A stretch of 64,000 nt of DNA from Geoalkalibacter sp. (GTDB lineage: Bacteria > Desulfobacterota > Desulfuromonadia > Desulfuromonadales > Geoalkalibacteraceae): the NCBI RefSeq assembly GCF_030605225.1, contig NZ_JAUWAV010000020.1, positions 1 through 64,000 on the forward strand, given 5' to 3'. Position numbers and translations under genes: made by a program. The notes under the pieces were generated by a model. The model saw nothing but the letters and a program-made list of their open reading frames with translations. It did not search any database and had not been told where the DNA came from. This document shows, one piece after another, positions 48,748-56,566 of this stretch. How positions within the stretch are numbered: the stretch's first letter is position 1; every line of letters begins with the position of its first letter.

Positions 48748-49959
48748 ATGCCCCTGTCCAGAATGTTGCTGTGGCGGCTGTTTGCGCCCTTTGCCTTCGC
48801 CTATTTTCTGTCCTATCTGTTTCGCACCGTCAATGCCGTCATCGCCCCCGATCTGGTGGCCGAGCTGCGTCTGGATCCCGCCGCCCTGGGTCTGCTGACC
48901 TCGGCTTATTTTCTGGCCTTTGCCGCCTTTCAGTTGCCCCTGGGGCTTTTGCTGGATCGCTTCGGCGCGCGCCGCGTGGAGGCGACGCTGCTGCTGCTGG
49001 CCGCGGGGGGCGCCCTGCTCTTCGCTCAGGCGCAAAGCCTCGGCACGTTGCTCGTCGCGCGCGCCCTCATCGGCTTGGGGGTGTCGGCCTGCCTGATGGC
49101 GGCTTTCCAGGCCTTTCGCCAGTGGCTGCCCGCCGAGCGGCTGCCTCTGGCCAACGGCGTGCAGATGGTGGCGGGCGGCCTGGGGGCCCTGGCCGCCACC
49201 GCGCCGGTGGAGGCCGCGCTGCGCCTCACGGACTGGCGCGGGGTGTTTGTGCTGCTGGGGCTGCTCACCCTGGCGGCGTCGCTGGCGCTGTTTGTCGCGG
49301 TTCCCGACGGCGTTCGTTCTGGTCCGCGCGAAACCCTGAGTGAACAGTTGCGCGGCTTGGGCGGGATCCTGCGCAGCGCGACCTTCTGGCGCATCGCGCC
49401 CTGGGCCTGCGCCGGACAGGCGGCCTATCTGAGCATTCAGGGGCTTTGGGCGGGGCCCTGGTTGCGTGAGGTGGGCGGCTATGATCGGGAAGGCGCGGCG
49501 CTGGTGCTGCTGCTCATCGCCGCAGCCATGACCCTGGGCTATTTCTTTTTCGGCGCCCTCGCCGAGCGCCTCGGCCGGCGCGGCATCGCGCCCATGCGGG
49601 TGGCCGCGGCGGGCATGGCCGCCTTCATGCTGGCGCAAGCGCTGCTCATCCTGCCCGTCGGCCTGCCTCCCCTGCCCCTCTGGCTGCTCTTCGGTTTTTG
49701 CGGCACCGCCTGCATTCTGCCCTATGCCGCCCTTTCCCAGCAATTTCCCGCGCATTTGGCGGGGCGCGTCAACACCAGCCTCAACCTCTTGGTGTTCAGC
49801 GCCGCCTTCGCCGTCCAGTGGGGCATCGGCGCCGTCGTCGGGCTTTGGCCGCAAACGCCTGGCGGCCTGTCCTCGCCCGCGGGCTTTGCCGCGGCCTTCT
49901 CCCTGGTGCTCGTCTTGCAGGTGCTCGCCGCCCTCTGGTATCTGCGCCCGCGCCCCTAA
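48748..49959 (+). CDS. major facilitator superfamily transporter
   Basis: The 403-residue protein has 12 predicted membrane helices and the MFS loop motif LGLLLDRFGARRVEATLL between helices 2 and 3, with a similar GALAERLGRRGIAP in the second half. Substrate cannot be told. Upstream codons to 48685 are open, but the first hydrophobic helix and a GGAG ten bases before favour ATG at 48748. The gene ends 4 bases into the converging SYLF gene. Confidence 0.85.
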   Translation: MPLSRMLLWRLFAPFAFAYFLSYLFRTVNAVIAPDLVAELRLDPAALGLLTSAYFLAFAAFQLPLGLLLDRFGARRVEATLLLLAAGGALLFAQAQSLGTLLVARALIGLGVSACLMAAFQAFRQWLPAERLPLANGVQMVAGGLGALAATAPVEAALRLTDWRGVFVLLGLLTLAASLALFVAVPDGVRSGPRETLSEQLRGLGGILRSATFWRIAPWACAGQAAYLSIQGLWAGPWLREVGGYDREGAALVLLLIAAAMTLGYFFFGALAERLGRRGIAPMRVAAAGMAAFMLAQALLILPVGLPPLPLWLLFGFCGTACILPYAALSQQFPAHLAGRVNTSLNLLVFSAAFAVQWGIGAVVGLWPQTPGGLSSPAGFAAAFSLVLVLQVLAALWYLRPRP

Positions 49960-50528
49960 TCCTTGCTCTTGTCGAGCTTGGTGAATTTGGAGCCGCGCAG
50001 GGACACATCGGCCATCAGGCCCTTGACGTCAAAAACGAAGGCGACGATGGGATCCTTGATGGTGCTGGTGTCCAGGCGGTGGCCGCCGCCGATGTCGATG
50101 ATGGCGATATTGCCGTCCACCCCGGCTTCCCAGCCCTGGCCGGCGCGGAATTTGGCAAGGGCCTCCTCGGTCATGAAGGCGATGATCATATCCTTGGATT
50201 GGGCGCCGATCTGCAGGCCGTAGGAGGCCGCGATGATGTTGTAGTAATCGACGGTGCGCCCCTTGACGCGCAGCGCCCCTTCCCCGTATTCGCCCCCGAC
50301 CACGAAGGCCGCCTTCTTCACCCCGGGCAGCACCAGCAAGCCCTTGGCCGTGGCCGCGAATTCCCGCGCTCCGTCCACATCCTTATAAAAGCGCTCGAGA
50401 GTGACATCGACGCTGGTGTCGATCTCCCGCGCCGTGGCCGCCGCGACGTTCTGCGAGCTCGGCGGCAGCACCAGGGCGCTCAGCAGCACTACGACGAAAA
50501 ACATCCGCCATAAAGAAGATTTACACAT
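49956..50528 (-). CDS. SYLF (YSC84-type) lipid-binding domain protein, exported
   Basis: The 190-residue product has a signal peptide (MFFVVVLLSALVLPPSSQNVAA) and a SYLF domain: FYKDVDGAREFAATAKGLLVLPGVKKAAFVVGGEYGEGALRV with YNIIAASYGLQIGAQSKDMIIAFMTEEAL following, cited here as GLLVLPGVKKAAF and SYGLQIGAQSKD. SYLF domains bind phosphoinositides or other lipids in eukaryotes; the bacterial role is unknown. AAGGAGG lies about 10 bases before the ATG. It may act near the mla lipid transport locus 1.4 kb away. Confidence 0.85.
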   Translation of the reverse strand: MCKSSLWRMFFVVVLLSALVLPPSSQNVAAATAREIDTSVDVTLERFYKDVDGAREFAATAKGLLVLPGVKKAAFVVGGEYGEGALRVKGRTVDYYNIIAASYGLQIGAQSKDMIIAFMTEEALAKFRAGQGWEAGVDGNIAIIDIGGGHRLDTSTIKDPIVAFVFDVKGLMADVSLRGSKFTKLDKSKD

Positions 50529-50612
50529 GGTCCTTCCTCCTTTCCTAAAGGCACCGTTTCATTTCCTACTCTAGCGCTCCTCTCGGGCATTGCAACCGCT
50601 GTCGCCGGGGAT

Positions 50613-50621
50613 TGGTATAAT
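50613..50621 (+). promoter_or_regulatory. candidate extended -10 promoter
   Basis: TGG followed by a perfect TATAAT (50616-50621) lies 33 bases before the lipoprotein ATG at 50655. A TTGCAA at 50590-50595 is 20 bases away, longer than ideal. Confidence 0.5.
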
Positions 50622-50654
50622 GGACAGGGACGCAAAACCCTCTGGAGGTGAGAC

Positions 50655-51224
50655 ATGAAAGGCTATCTGGCGAGCTTGTTGGCCTTGTTGCTGTTTGTGG
50701 GCGGATGCGCGGCGGCAACGGGGCTGCCGCCCGTGCGGGACGCGGCCTTCGACAACCACGGCATCCGCGCCATCGCGCTGCAGCCCATCGTCTTTCGCGA
50801 TGCCGGACCCAACAACTATTGCGAGCGCGACATCGAAAACCAGGTGCGCTTTCATCTCGCCCGCTATCTGCAGGCCAAGGGCTACGAGGTGCTGCGGGTC
50901 GAGGGCGCGACCCGCCCCCATGGCGCGCCGCCCGATCCCCTCGCCGACGGAACGCCCGCGAATATCCTCAGGCTGAGCCCGGCAGAAGCGGACGCGGTGC
51001 TGGTGGTCTGGGTCGAGCACTACCGGCAATTCGGCCTGTGCGACATGGTGCGCCAGCCCTATCTGGAAATGGGCGCCACGGCGGCTCTGTACTCAAGAGC
51101 CCAGGGAGCTGAGATCTGGCGCCATCAGACCTACGTCGCCGATTACACCTCGGTCGGCAATCCGGTGCCCTACGTCACCCACCAACTCGCGCGTCAGCTG
51201 CTGCTGACCCTGCCCGACCGCTAA
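50655..51224 (+). CDS. lipoprotein of unknown function
   Basis: The 189-residue product has a classic lipoprotein signal (MKGYLASLLALLLFVGGC, Cys at 18). The rest looks like a small alpha/beta domain. It contains FRDAGPNNYCERDIENQVRFHLARYLQAKGYE, of which PNNYCERDIENQV is distinctive, and DAVLVVWVEHYRQFGLCD. The pattern of a long helix followed by strand-rich segments resembles small OM-anchored lipoproteins of the DUF4136 kind, but I cannot confirm this. GGAGG precedes the ATG by eight bases. Confidence 0.72.
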   Translation: MKGYLASLLALLLFVGGCAAATGLPPVRDAAFDNHGIRAIALQPIVFRDAGPNNYCERDIENQVRFHLARYLQAKGYEVLRVEGATRPHGAPPDPLADGTPANILRLSPAEADAVLVVWVEHYRQFGLCDMVRQPYLEMGATAALYSRAQGAEIWRHQTYVADYTSVGNPVPYVTHQLARQLLLTLPDR

Positions 51225-51230
51225 TACATC

Positions 51231-52304
51231 TCACACTCGGGCGGCCAGCTCCTGGGCGAGGGCGTGCAGTCTCTCGCCCTCCATGAGCCCGTCGAGAAAA
51301 CGCGCGGGAATGCCGTTCACGCCGGTTTGCGCCCCGACCAGCGCGCCGGTGAGCAGGGCGCGCGCCTGGTTCTGGCCGCCGCCGTTGATGGCATGCAGCA
51401 CCGCCGCCTCGAAGTCGTCGCGAAAGCGCGCCGCCAGATAATAGGCGGCGGGCAGCTGATGATAGATGGCGCAGGGCATGCCGTAGACCAGGGACACTTT
51501 CCACGCCGGCTCGATGCGGATCTCGGGATCCGCGGCGGCCCGCGCCATGTAGGAGGGGCTAAGCAGGGCATCGGGGGAGGCGAACCGTCCGGCGCGCGGC
51601 GGATCGGGATCGCCGGGGCGCGGCGGTTGCAGCCCGGCGCGGGTCACGGCGTGAAAGGGCAGCGCGCCGCTGCTCACCAGATCCATGAGTTTGCCCGAAA
51701 TGCGACCGTCGAGGGCATGGCCCTGGACCAAAAGGCCCAAAACCGCGCCGAAGGCGACCGTCATGGACACCACCGTCTCATCGCTTTGGGTGAGCAGCGT
51801 GTTGCTCGCCACCGCTTCGGCCAGTTGGGCGGGATGCCGCGCGTAGCGCACGGCGATGGCCAGGGTGCGTTCGATGGCCTCGGTGGTGTCGGCATGGCCG
51901 CCGGTCTGGCCCCAGGGCAGCTGTTGCTGCACGCGGCGGCGCCAGGCCTCGCGGATGGATTGGCTGGTGTAGCCGCCCGGCCCGGCGACCGGCGTGCCGT
52001 CGAGCAGGGGAAAAAGCTCCTCGTCGAGACGCCGGCAGAAATCGGCCTCGTCATAGCCGCCGCGCTCCACCAGCGAGCGAAGCGTCAGGGCGAGGATGAA
52101 TCCCGCCTGGGACAGCTCCCCGGCCTTGAGCCCGGCATGATAACGATGCGGCAGCGGCGCGGTGTAGCCGCTGATCCAGGGCCCGTAATCGCGGCGCAGC
52201 TCCTCCAGATCGTAGTACCAGTGCGGCCCCACGCCCAGGGCCTCGCCGATAAAGGCGCCCATCAGCGCGCCGACGGCGCGGTCGTGCAGTCGGTCAAGAG
52301 TCAT
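51231..52304 (-). CDS. ADP-ribosylglycohydrolase family protein
   Basis: The 357-residue protein has the DraG/ARH outline: GALMGAFIGEALGVG near residue 12, the metal-binding segment HADTTEAIERTLAIA (in place of the usual GDTD), and SNTLLTQSDETV, with a later AINGGGQNQARALLTGALVGA. Members remove ADP-ribose from proteins or nucleotides. The acidic residues in HADTTE keep at least part of the metal site. Its target is unknown. GGGGG precedes the ATG at 52304. It converges with the lipoprotein gene, leaving 6 bases between their stops. Confidence 0.82.
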   Translation of the reverse strand: MTLDRLHDRAVGALMGAFIGEALGVGPHWYYDLEELRRDYGPWISGYTAPLPHRYHAGLKAGELSQAGFILALTLRSLVERGGYDEADFCRRLDEELFPLLDGTPVAGPGGYTSQSIREAWRRRVQQQLPWGQTGGHADTTEAIERTLAIAVRYARHPAQLAEAVASNTLLTQSDETVVSMTVAFGAVLGLLVQGHALDGRISGKLMDLVSSGALPFHAVTRAGLQPPRPGDPDPPRAGRFASPDALLSPSYMARAAADPEIRIEPAWKVSLVYGMPCAIYHQLPAAYYLAARFRDDFEAAVLHAINGGGQNQARALLTGALVGAQTGVNGIPARFLDGLMEGERLHALAQELAARV

Positions 52305-52392
52305 CGCGGCCCCCTTCTCGAGAAAACTCAGCTGTTGCGCGATCCCTGTTCCATGGCTAGTCTAGCAGAATCGACAAGAGGAGGAATAAACC

Positions 52393-52866
52393 GTGACACC
52401 TGCCCCCTATACGGTTGGTCAAATTATTTCTTTTTCCACGGATAACGGGCCGGGCTTCAGCGCCTGTCTCTACGAAAACGGGCGCATGGTGGCCGTGGTG
52501 ATGGACGATGAAGAGCAGCCGGGTTTTTTGCTCTACCGCTGGCGCGAAAGGGACGCCCGGCGGCGTTTGCTCGATTATGTCGAGGGCAGGGGGCTTTTTC
52601 CCGACTTGGCGGGTTTTGACCCGCAGAACCTGCGGGTGGCCAGGGCCGATCGGTTTGTGGCCGAACTGGTCGATGCCGATCTCAGTGAACGCAACTTCCG
52701 AAATCTGTGCACGCAAAAAACCCTTTTTCGGCTGAGCGGCGATGCCGAGGGCGAGTATCGCTCCCTGAGCAATCCCTGGTCACCCCAGGCGAGGGCCTAT
52801 CTGATCGAAACGTTCGGCGACCGGCTCATCGAAGTGCTCAATGAAAGGTTCTCGGGCTTGCCTTAG
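52393..52866 (+). CDS. hypothetical protein
   Basis: The 157-residue soluble protein starts with GTG at 52393, which has a strong GAGGAGG nine bases upstream. It contains YTVGQIISFSTDNGPGF, a Phe- and Arg-rich middle and an end LIEVLNERFSGLP. I know no family. Codon use matches its neighbours. The next 440 bases contain only the fragment described below. Confidence 0.6.
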   Translation: MTPAPYTVGQIISFSTDNGPGFSACLYENGRMVAVVMDDEEQPGFLLYRWRERDARRRLLDYVEGRGLFPDLAGFDPQNLRVARADRFVAELVDADLSERNFRNLCTQKTLFRLSGDAEGEYRSLSNPWSPQARAYLIETFGDRLIEVLNERFSGLP

Positions 52867-53237
52867 CCTCAAGGGCGCATCGGCTGTTTGGCCTCATCAC
52901 CTGGCTGCCCGACAATGTGCTGCGCTGGGTGGGCCAGGCCACGCAGAACCTTGGGGAGCGCGAGGACGAAAGTCGCAGCCGGCAGATCTTCGGTGCGGTG
53001 TTCGGCCGTGGCGAATCCATCGCCGGTGCCGGCCGTGGACGCCCCGGGCGAACGTCTCGCCCGCCGGGCGGCGGCGGCGATGGGACACCGGGTTCGACCC
53101 CCGTGGGAGATGCGGGCGCTGCGGGGGGTGCGGGAGGGCCTGCCAAAGCCACCGCGGCGGTTGTGGCCGACAAGCTGACCAAGGATTTGCAGGGAGGGGG
53201 AGCGCAGGTGCCAGGCAGGGATGAAACTCTTTGTTGA
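52845..53237 (+). pseudogene. C-terminal fragment of a possible DotA/TraY-like transfer protein
   Basis: A frame open from 52845 to the TGA at 53235 lacks a convincing start. It reads FGLITWLPDNVLRWVGQATQNLGERE, of which LPDNVLRWVGQATQNLGE resembles the C-terminal end of DotA/TraY-family membrane proteins of type IV secretion and conjugation. The rest is a Gly/Pro/Arg-rich low-complexity tail. A GTG at 52917 could start a 106-residue remnant. The match comes from memory of the family, not a search, so it may be something else. It overlaps the end of the previous gene in another frame. Confidence 0.35.
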
Positions 53238-53248
53238 TAGGCCCTTTA

Positions 53249-53298
53249 AACCCAAGTACAAAAAAGCCGGGATGCCCCGGCTTTTTTGTACTTGGGTT
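53249..53298. terminator. very long bidirectional hairpin terminator
   Basis: A perfect 23-bp stem (53249-53271 with 53276-53298) has a four-base loop. The GC core GCCGGG/CCCGGC carries A6 on one side and T6 on the other, and nine to eleven more pairs extend beyond the T run. It can stop transcription from both sides. Confidence 0.9.
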
Positions 53299-53307
53299 AA
53301 GTCGGTA

Positions 53308-53634
53308 TTACAAATCTATTCCATGCTCTTTCCCAATTTCTTCTTTCTTTTTCCTGTAAATTCTAATTATTTCCTCATCAGAGAAATTGGGGTCAAGACG
53401 GTCCCGAACTTCGATACATGCAGATCGCCACGCATTCCTCTGGAACCCGCAAATATCCCGCTGCTTGAGCGCCTCGGCGAAGCCTTCCTGGAGTTTGGCG
53501 GCGTGCTCTTTCCACGCCCGGATCTTCTCGGTATCTTCGATCACGACCTCATGCACCACGGTCCCGTTGCCGTAGGCGTCGTGACGTGGCATCCAGGGAT
53601 TTTTTCCAGACAGCGGATCATCAAAATAGCTCAT
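53308..53634 (-). CDS. hypothetical protein
   Basis: The 108-residue protein starts MSYFDDPLSGKNPWMPRHDA. GGAGG lies five bases before the ATG at 53634; an ATG four codons earlier has no such site. A long charged helix follows (IEDTEKIRAWKEHAAKLQEG), and the end is Lys/Glu-rich (YRKKKEEIGKEHGIDL). I know no family. Its base composition is less GC-rich than the flanks, which hints at foreign origin. The giant hairpin terminator follows its stop. Confidence 0.65.
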   Translation of the reverse strand: MSYFDDPLSGKNPWMPRHDAYGNGTVVHEVVIEDTEKIRAWKEHAAKLQEGFAEALKQRDICGFQRNAWRSACIEVRDRLDPNFSDEEIIRIYRKKKEEIGKEHGIDL

Positions 53635-54078
53635 GACGGCCTCCATATTTCGGGTTTTCCCGATTGAGATTCGCACAACATCAGGAAAAAGACAAGCCGC
53701 TGATTTCTTTAGAATTACTCGAAGAGCAACCTGGAATCGCGGTGATGCGGAATCACGCGGCCATTGCCGGCGAAATTTACCAGTGTCGAATTCCGACAGC
53801 GAAATGCCAGTCAAACAGAAATTCTCACAGCCCGCTTGCCCGCCCGGAGAGTTGACGGCTATGATCCAGAAACGCCACATTGTCCTATCGACGGAATCAT
53901 CCGCGACAAAGCGAGGATCAGTGACGACTGGACGACGAGACGATGCATAACACCTCTTGCGCGAACCTTCAGAGAGAGATGAGTGCTGAGGGGTTTTCGA
54001 TCAACGGTGCCACAAAGAGGCGCGTTGCGGGCTGAATTTCAGGCTGAATTTCCATCGGCAGAGAAAAGGAACTTGACC
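53635..54078. other. gene-free stretch
   Basis: In these 444 bases I see no convincing gene, terminator or repeat. Short open frames lack binding sites and show no familiar sequence. Composition is more AT-rich than the flanks, consistent with a decayed mobile-element remnant. Confidence 0.5.
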
Positions 54079-54912
54079 ATGAAAATCCAGATTCTTGCCG
54101 ATATGCACCTGGAGTTTCTGATGAATCCGGCCGTCACGCCGCCGCACCGAGCGCAGGCGCTCTTGGCCGCCATCCACGATACGCAGGCCGATGTGACGGT
54201 TTTTTGCGGGGACACCTACACCAAGGGGCGCTCGTGCAAAAAGGCCCGCGATCTGATCCCCCCCGAGCGCCCGGTCATTTTGGTCGCCGGCAATCATGAA
54301 CACTACGGCGACACCTATCAGCACTCCATGGACCGGCTGCGCAAGGACGCCGCGGAAAGTCCGGGGGTGCACTTTCTGGAAAACGAGGCTGTGGAGATCG
54401 ATGGCGTGGTGTTTTTGGGCTGCACGCTCTGGAGCGATATGCGCCTGTTTCAGGCAGGCGCCGACGCGGGGCTCTACAGCTTTGCGCAAACCATCGAGGA
54501 ATGCAAACAGGCGATGAACGACTATCGACAGATCCGCTATCTCTCGGGCGCCGGCCCCTATCGACTCCTGCACCCCAACGACACCCTGCGCATGCACGCC
54601 GCATCGACGGCATGGCTGGCCGAGCAATTCAAACGCTACCGCAACCGCACCATGGTGGTCGTGACGCACCACGCGCCGAGCAGCCGCTCGGTCCATGAGA
54701 GCTATCGGCAAGACATCCTGAGCGCCGCCTACGCCTCGCACCTCGATCCCCTGGTGGAGCAATCGGGGGCGGCGTTGTGGCTCCACGGCCATAACCACGA
54801 GGTGATGGACTACACCATTGCAAAGACAAGAGTGGTCGCAAACTGCTACGGCTATGAATATGAGGTGGCGCTCGCCAAGGGGTTTCGCCCCGATTGGGTC
54901 GTGGAGGTTTAA
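54079..54912 (+). CDS. metallophosphoesterase
   Basis: The 277-residue calcineurin-like phosphoesterase has all metal-binding motifs: LADMHLEF (DxH), VFCGDTYTKG (GD), VAGNHEHYGD (GNHE), TMVVVTHHAP (the late His) and LWLHGHNHEV (GHxH). It could hydrolyse phosphodiesters or phosphomonoesters. Close relatives are common on plasmids and phages, but chromosomal copies exist. The ATG at 54079 has AAAGGA eight bases upstream. It lies 104 bases before the 3' end of tRNA-Phe. Confidence 0.88.
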   Translation: MKIQILADMHLEFLMNPAVTPPHRAQALLAAIHDTQADVTVFCGDTYTKGRSCKKARDLIPPERPVILVAGNHEHYGDTYQHSMDRLRKDAAESPGVHFLENEAVEIDGVVFLGCTLWSDMRLFQAGADAGLYSFAQTIEECKQAMNDYRQIRYLSGAGPYRLLHPNDTLRMHAASTAWLAEQFKRYRNRTMVVVTHHAPSSRSVHESYRQDILSAAYASHLDPLVEQSGAALWLHGHNHEVMDYTIAKTRVVANCYGYEYEVALAKGFRPDWVVEV

Positions 54913-54972
54913 GCTGTGCGAGTGTCTGAAGGGATTTCGACTCGGCAAATTGCCGACAGAGAGGGTGCCGAA

Positions 54973-55006
54973 AAAAAGAAAGGCCTCGCGTAATTCACGA
55001 GGCCTT
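54973..55006 (-). terminator. intrinsic terminator of tRNA-Phe
   Basis: Read leftward, a 9-bp stem (54980-54988 with 54998-55006) is followed by a T-rich run. It lies ten bases beyond the tRNA 3' end. Confidence 0.85.
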
Positions 55007-55015
55007 GAATCTAAG

Positions 55016-55091
55016 TGGTGCCCAGAGCCGGAATCGAACCAGCGACACGTGGATTTTCAGTCCACTGCTCTACCGACTGAGCTATCTGGGC
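55016..55091 (-). tRNA. tRNA-Phe (GAA)
   Basis: A 76-base cloverleaf starts at 55091 and ends with an encoded CCA (55016-55018). The acceptor stem GCCCAGA pairs with TCTGGGC. The D-arm contains AGCTCAGTCGGTAGAGC, the anticodon loop reads CTGAAAA with anticodon GAA, and the T-arm has GGTTCGATTCC. It has its own sigma-70 promoter and terminator. Confidence 0.97.
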
Positions 55092-55104
55092 AAGTGAGCT
55101 CATG

Positions 55105-55133
55105 TTTATACGCAAATGCTCCGAGCCTGTCAA
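55105..55133 (-). promoter_or_regulatory. tRNA-Phe promoter
   Basis: On the minus strand TTGACA (55133-55128) and TATAAA (55110-55105) are exactly 17 bases apart. The tRNA begins 13 bases after the -10 hexamer, so the start point lies just upstream of the mature 5' end. Confidence 0.85.
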
Positions 55134-55160
55134 GGATAAAAAAGGCCGAAATTTTGTCTC

Positions 55161-55189
55161 TTGCTATTGGCGCGGGAATGTGCTTAAAC
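55161..55189 (+). promoter_or_regulatory. weak candidate promoter for the aromatic leader
   Basis: TTGCTA (55161-55166) and TTAAAC (55184-55189) are 17 bases apart and end 33 bases before the leader start codon. Matches to consensus are modest. Confidence 0.3.
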
Positions 55190-55221
55190 TTTTTTCGTTG
55201 TTTCTCACGAAAGGTTGCCCG

Positions 55222-55311
55222 GTGCGCGCGATTTGCTTTGTTTTTTTTGGCTTTTCCTTTTGGTACGGCTTTTTTAGGCCGTCTGCCCGGGGGAAAGGTC
55301 TATCGGCGTAA
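55222..55311 (+). CDS. aromatic leader peptide of the DAHP synthase attenuator
   Basis: A 29-codon frame opens with GTG at 55222, seven bases after AAAGG, and stops with TAA at 55309-55311. Residues 6-18 read FVFFGFSFWYGFF: 7 Phe, 1 Trp and 1 Tyr in 13 residues. Such a cluster matches leader peptides of pheA-type attenuators. The codons just after it (55279-55288) also form one arm of an antiterminator. Stalling at these codons under Phe, Tyr or Trp shortage would favour transcription of the DAHP synthase downstream. The peptide itself is not expected to have another function. Confidence 0.8.
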   Translation: MRAICFVFFGFSFWYGFFRPSARGKGLSA

Positions 55312-55357
55312 GCACCAGGCCGACAAGTTCACAGACCAACCAACCATGGGCAGACGG
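55279..55357 (+). promoter_or_regulatory. antiterminator helix of the attenuator
   Basis: CCGTCTGCCC (55279-55288) pairs perfectly with GGGCAGACGG (55348-55357), ten pairs. The right arm is also the left arm of the terminator helix, so the two exclude each other. A competing hairpin, ACGGC (55265-55269) with GCCGT (55278-55282), may free the terminator when the ribosome does not stall. A small nested stem (GGTCT 55297-55301 with AGACC 55333-55337) lies between. Confidence 0.7.
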
Positions 55358-55384
55358 TACCGCGTCTCCCATGGTTTTCCTTTT
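55343..55384 (+). terminator. attenuator terminator before DAHP synthase
   Basis: ACCATGGG-C-AGACG (55343-55356) pairs with CGTCT-CCCATGGT (55363-55375), thirteen pairs with a bulged C. T-rich tracts TTTTCCTTTT follow to 55384. Confidence 0.75.
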
Positions 55385-55402
55385 CTGGGCAAAAGAATCG
55401 GA

Positions 55403-55433
55403 ACAGGCCGCCGGGAGACTTCGGGCGGCCTGT
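55403..55433 (+). other. second leader hairpin before DAHP synthase
   Basis: ACAGGCCGCC (55403-55412) and GGCGGCCTGT (55424-55433) form a perfect 10-bp stem 34 bases before the ATG. There is no T run. It might stabilise the mRNA or affect translation. Confidence 0.5.
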
Positions 55434-55467
55434 CCGCTTTCAGGCATGTGCCGGAAGGGAGCAAGCA

Positions 55468-56487
55468 ATGATCATCGTCATGAAGCAGGGGGCCGGGCGC
55501 GAGGCGCTGGCCGAAGTCAAAAAACGCATCCGCGAGCTGGGCTACAAGCCCCACGTCATCCACGGCGCGACCCGCGATGTCGTCGGCGCGGTGGGCGACG
55601 AGCGCGGCAAGGCCGTGCTCCAGTCGCTGGAATCCATGCCGGGGGTGGAGAACGTGGTGCCGATTCTCAAGCCCTACAAGCTGGCCAGCCGCGAGGTGCG
55701 CCCCGAACCGAGCAAGGTGGAGATCGCTCCGGGCCTGGTGATCGGCGGGGATGAGCTGGTGGTGATGGCCGGCCCCTGTTCGGTGGAGAGCGAGGCGCAG
55801 ATCCTGGAATCGGCGCGCGCGGTCAAGGCGGCGGGCGCCCGGGTGCTGCGAGGCGGCGCCTTCAAGCCGCGCACCAGCCCCTACTCTTTCCAGGGCATGG
55901 AGGAGGACGGCCTCAAGCTGCTCGCCCAGGCCCGCGAGGAGACGGGCCTGCCCATCGTCACCGAGGTGGTCAACCCGCGTGATGTGGAACTGGTGGCGCG
56001 CTACGCCGACATCATGCAGGTCGGCGCGCGCAACGTGCAGAACTTCGCCCTGCTCAAGATGCTCGGCCAGCTGGGCAAGCCGGTGCTGCTCAAGCGCGGC
56101 ATGGCCACGACCATCCAGGAATTTCTCATGAGCGCCGAGTACATCCTCTCCGAGGGCAACCAGCGGGTGATCCTGTGCGAGCGCGGCATCCGCACCTTCG
56201 AGACCGCCACGCGCAACACCCTCGATATCTCGGCGGTGCCGGTGCTCAAGGAGCAGACCCATCTGCCGGTGCTCATCGACCCGTCCCACGCCACCGGTCA
56301 TGCGAGTCTCGTGCCCTCCATGTGCTACGCGGCGGTGGCGGCGGGCGCCGACGGCCTCATCGTCGAGGTGCATCCCCATCCTGAAACGGCGGCCAGCGAC
56401 GGCCCGCAGTCCCTGCGGCCGGAACAGTTCGCCGACATGATGAAAAAGCTGGCCGAATTCGCCAAGGTGGCGGGGAAGACGCTGTAA
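55468..56487 (+). CDS. aroF: 3-deoxy-7-phosphoheptulonate synthase (DAHP synthase, type I-beta)
   Basis: The 339-residue enzyme condenses phosphoenolpyruvate with erythrose 4-phosphate, the first step to aromatic amino acids. An N-terminal ferredoxin-like regulatory domain (about residues 1-70) precedes the barrel, as in the Phe/Tyr-inhibited Thermotoga enzyme. The barrel shows [59 protein letters not shown] and [13 protein letters not shown] lies six bases before the ATG. It is preceded by a leader peptide and two hairpins and followed by a small cysteine-rich gene. Confidence 0.96.
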   Translation: MIIVMKQGAGREALAEVKKRIRELGYKPHVIHGATRDVVGAVGDERGKAVLQSLESMPGVENVVPILKPYKLASREVRPEPSKVEIAPGLVIGGDELVVMAGPCSVESEAQILESARAVKAAGARVLRGGAFKPRTSPYSFQGMEEDGLKLLAQAREETGLPIVTEVVNPRDVELVARYADIMQVGARNVQNFALLKMLGQLGKPVLLKRGMATTIQEFLMSAEYILSEGNQRVILCERGIRTFETATRNTLDISAVPVLKEQTHLPVLIDPSHATGHASLVPSMCYAAVAAGADGLIVEVHPHPETAASDGPQSLRPEQFADMMKKLAEFAKVAGKTL

Positions 56488-56497
56488 GGGCTGTCCG

Positions 56498-56540
56498 TTG
56501 TCCCTGGTCCTTGGTATGAAGGGCTTTGAACCAGGGACAA
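56498..56540. repeat. intergenic inverted repeat with short direct repeats
   Basis: TTGTCCCTGGT (56498-56508) and ACCAGGGACAA (56530-56540) are perfect inverted copies of each other. The right arm runs into AGGACAAAGGACAAGGG, a short direct repeat of GGACAAA. Such units are often scattered between genes in this group; function unknown. Confidence 0.6.
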
Positions 56541-56566
56541 AGGACAAAGGACAAGGGATAGATCCT

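Noticed and set aside
52841-53224. A separate protein in the frame next to the transfer-gene fragment
   Set aside because: It is rich in Arg, Gly, Cys and Trp as expected of a shifted frame, and no binding site is present.
55276-55375. A metabolite riboswitch before DAHP synthase
   Set aside because: I could not match it to any aptamer I know, and the aromatic leader peptide explains the alternative helices without one.
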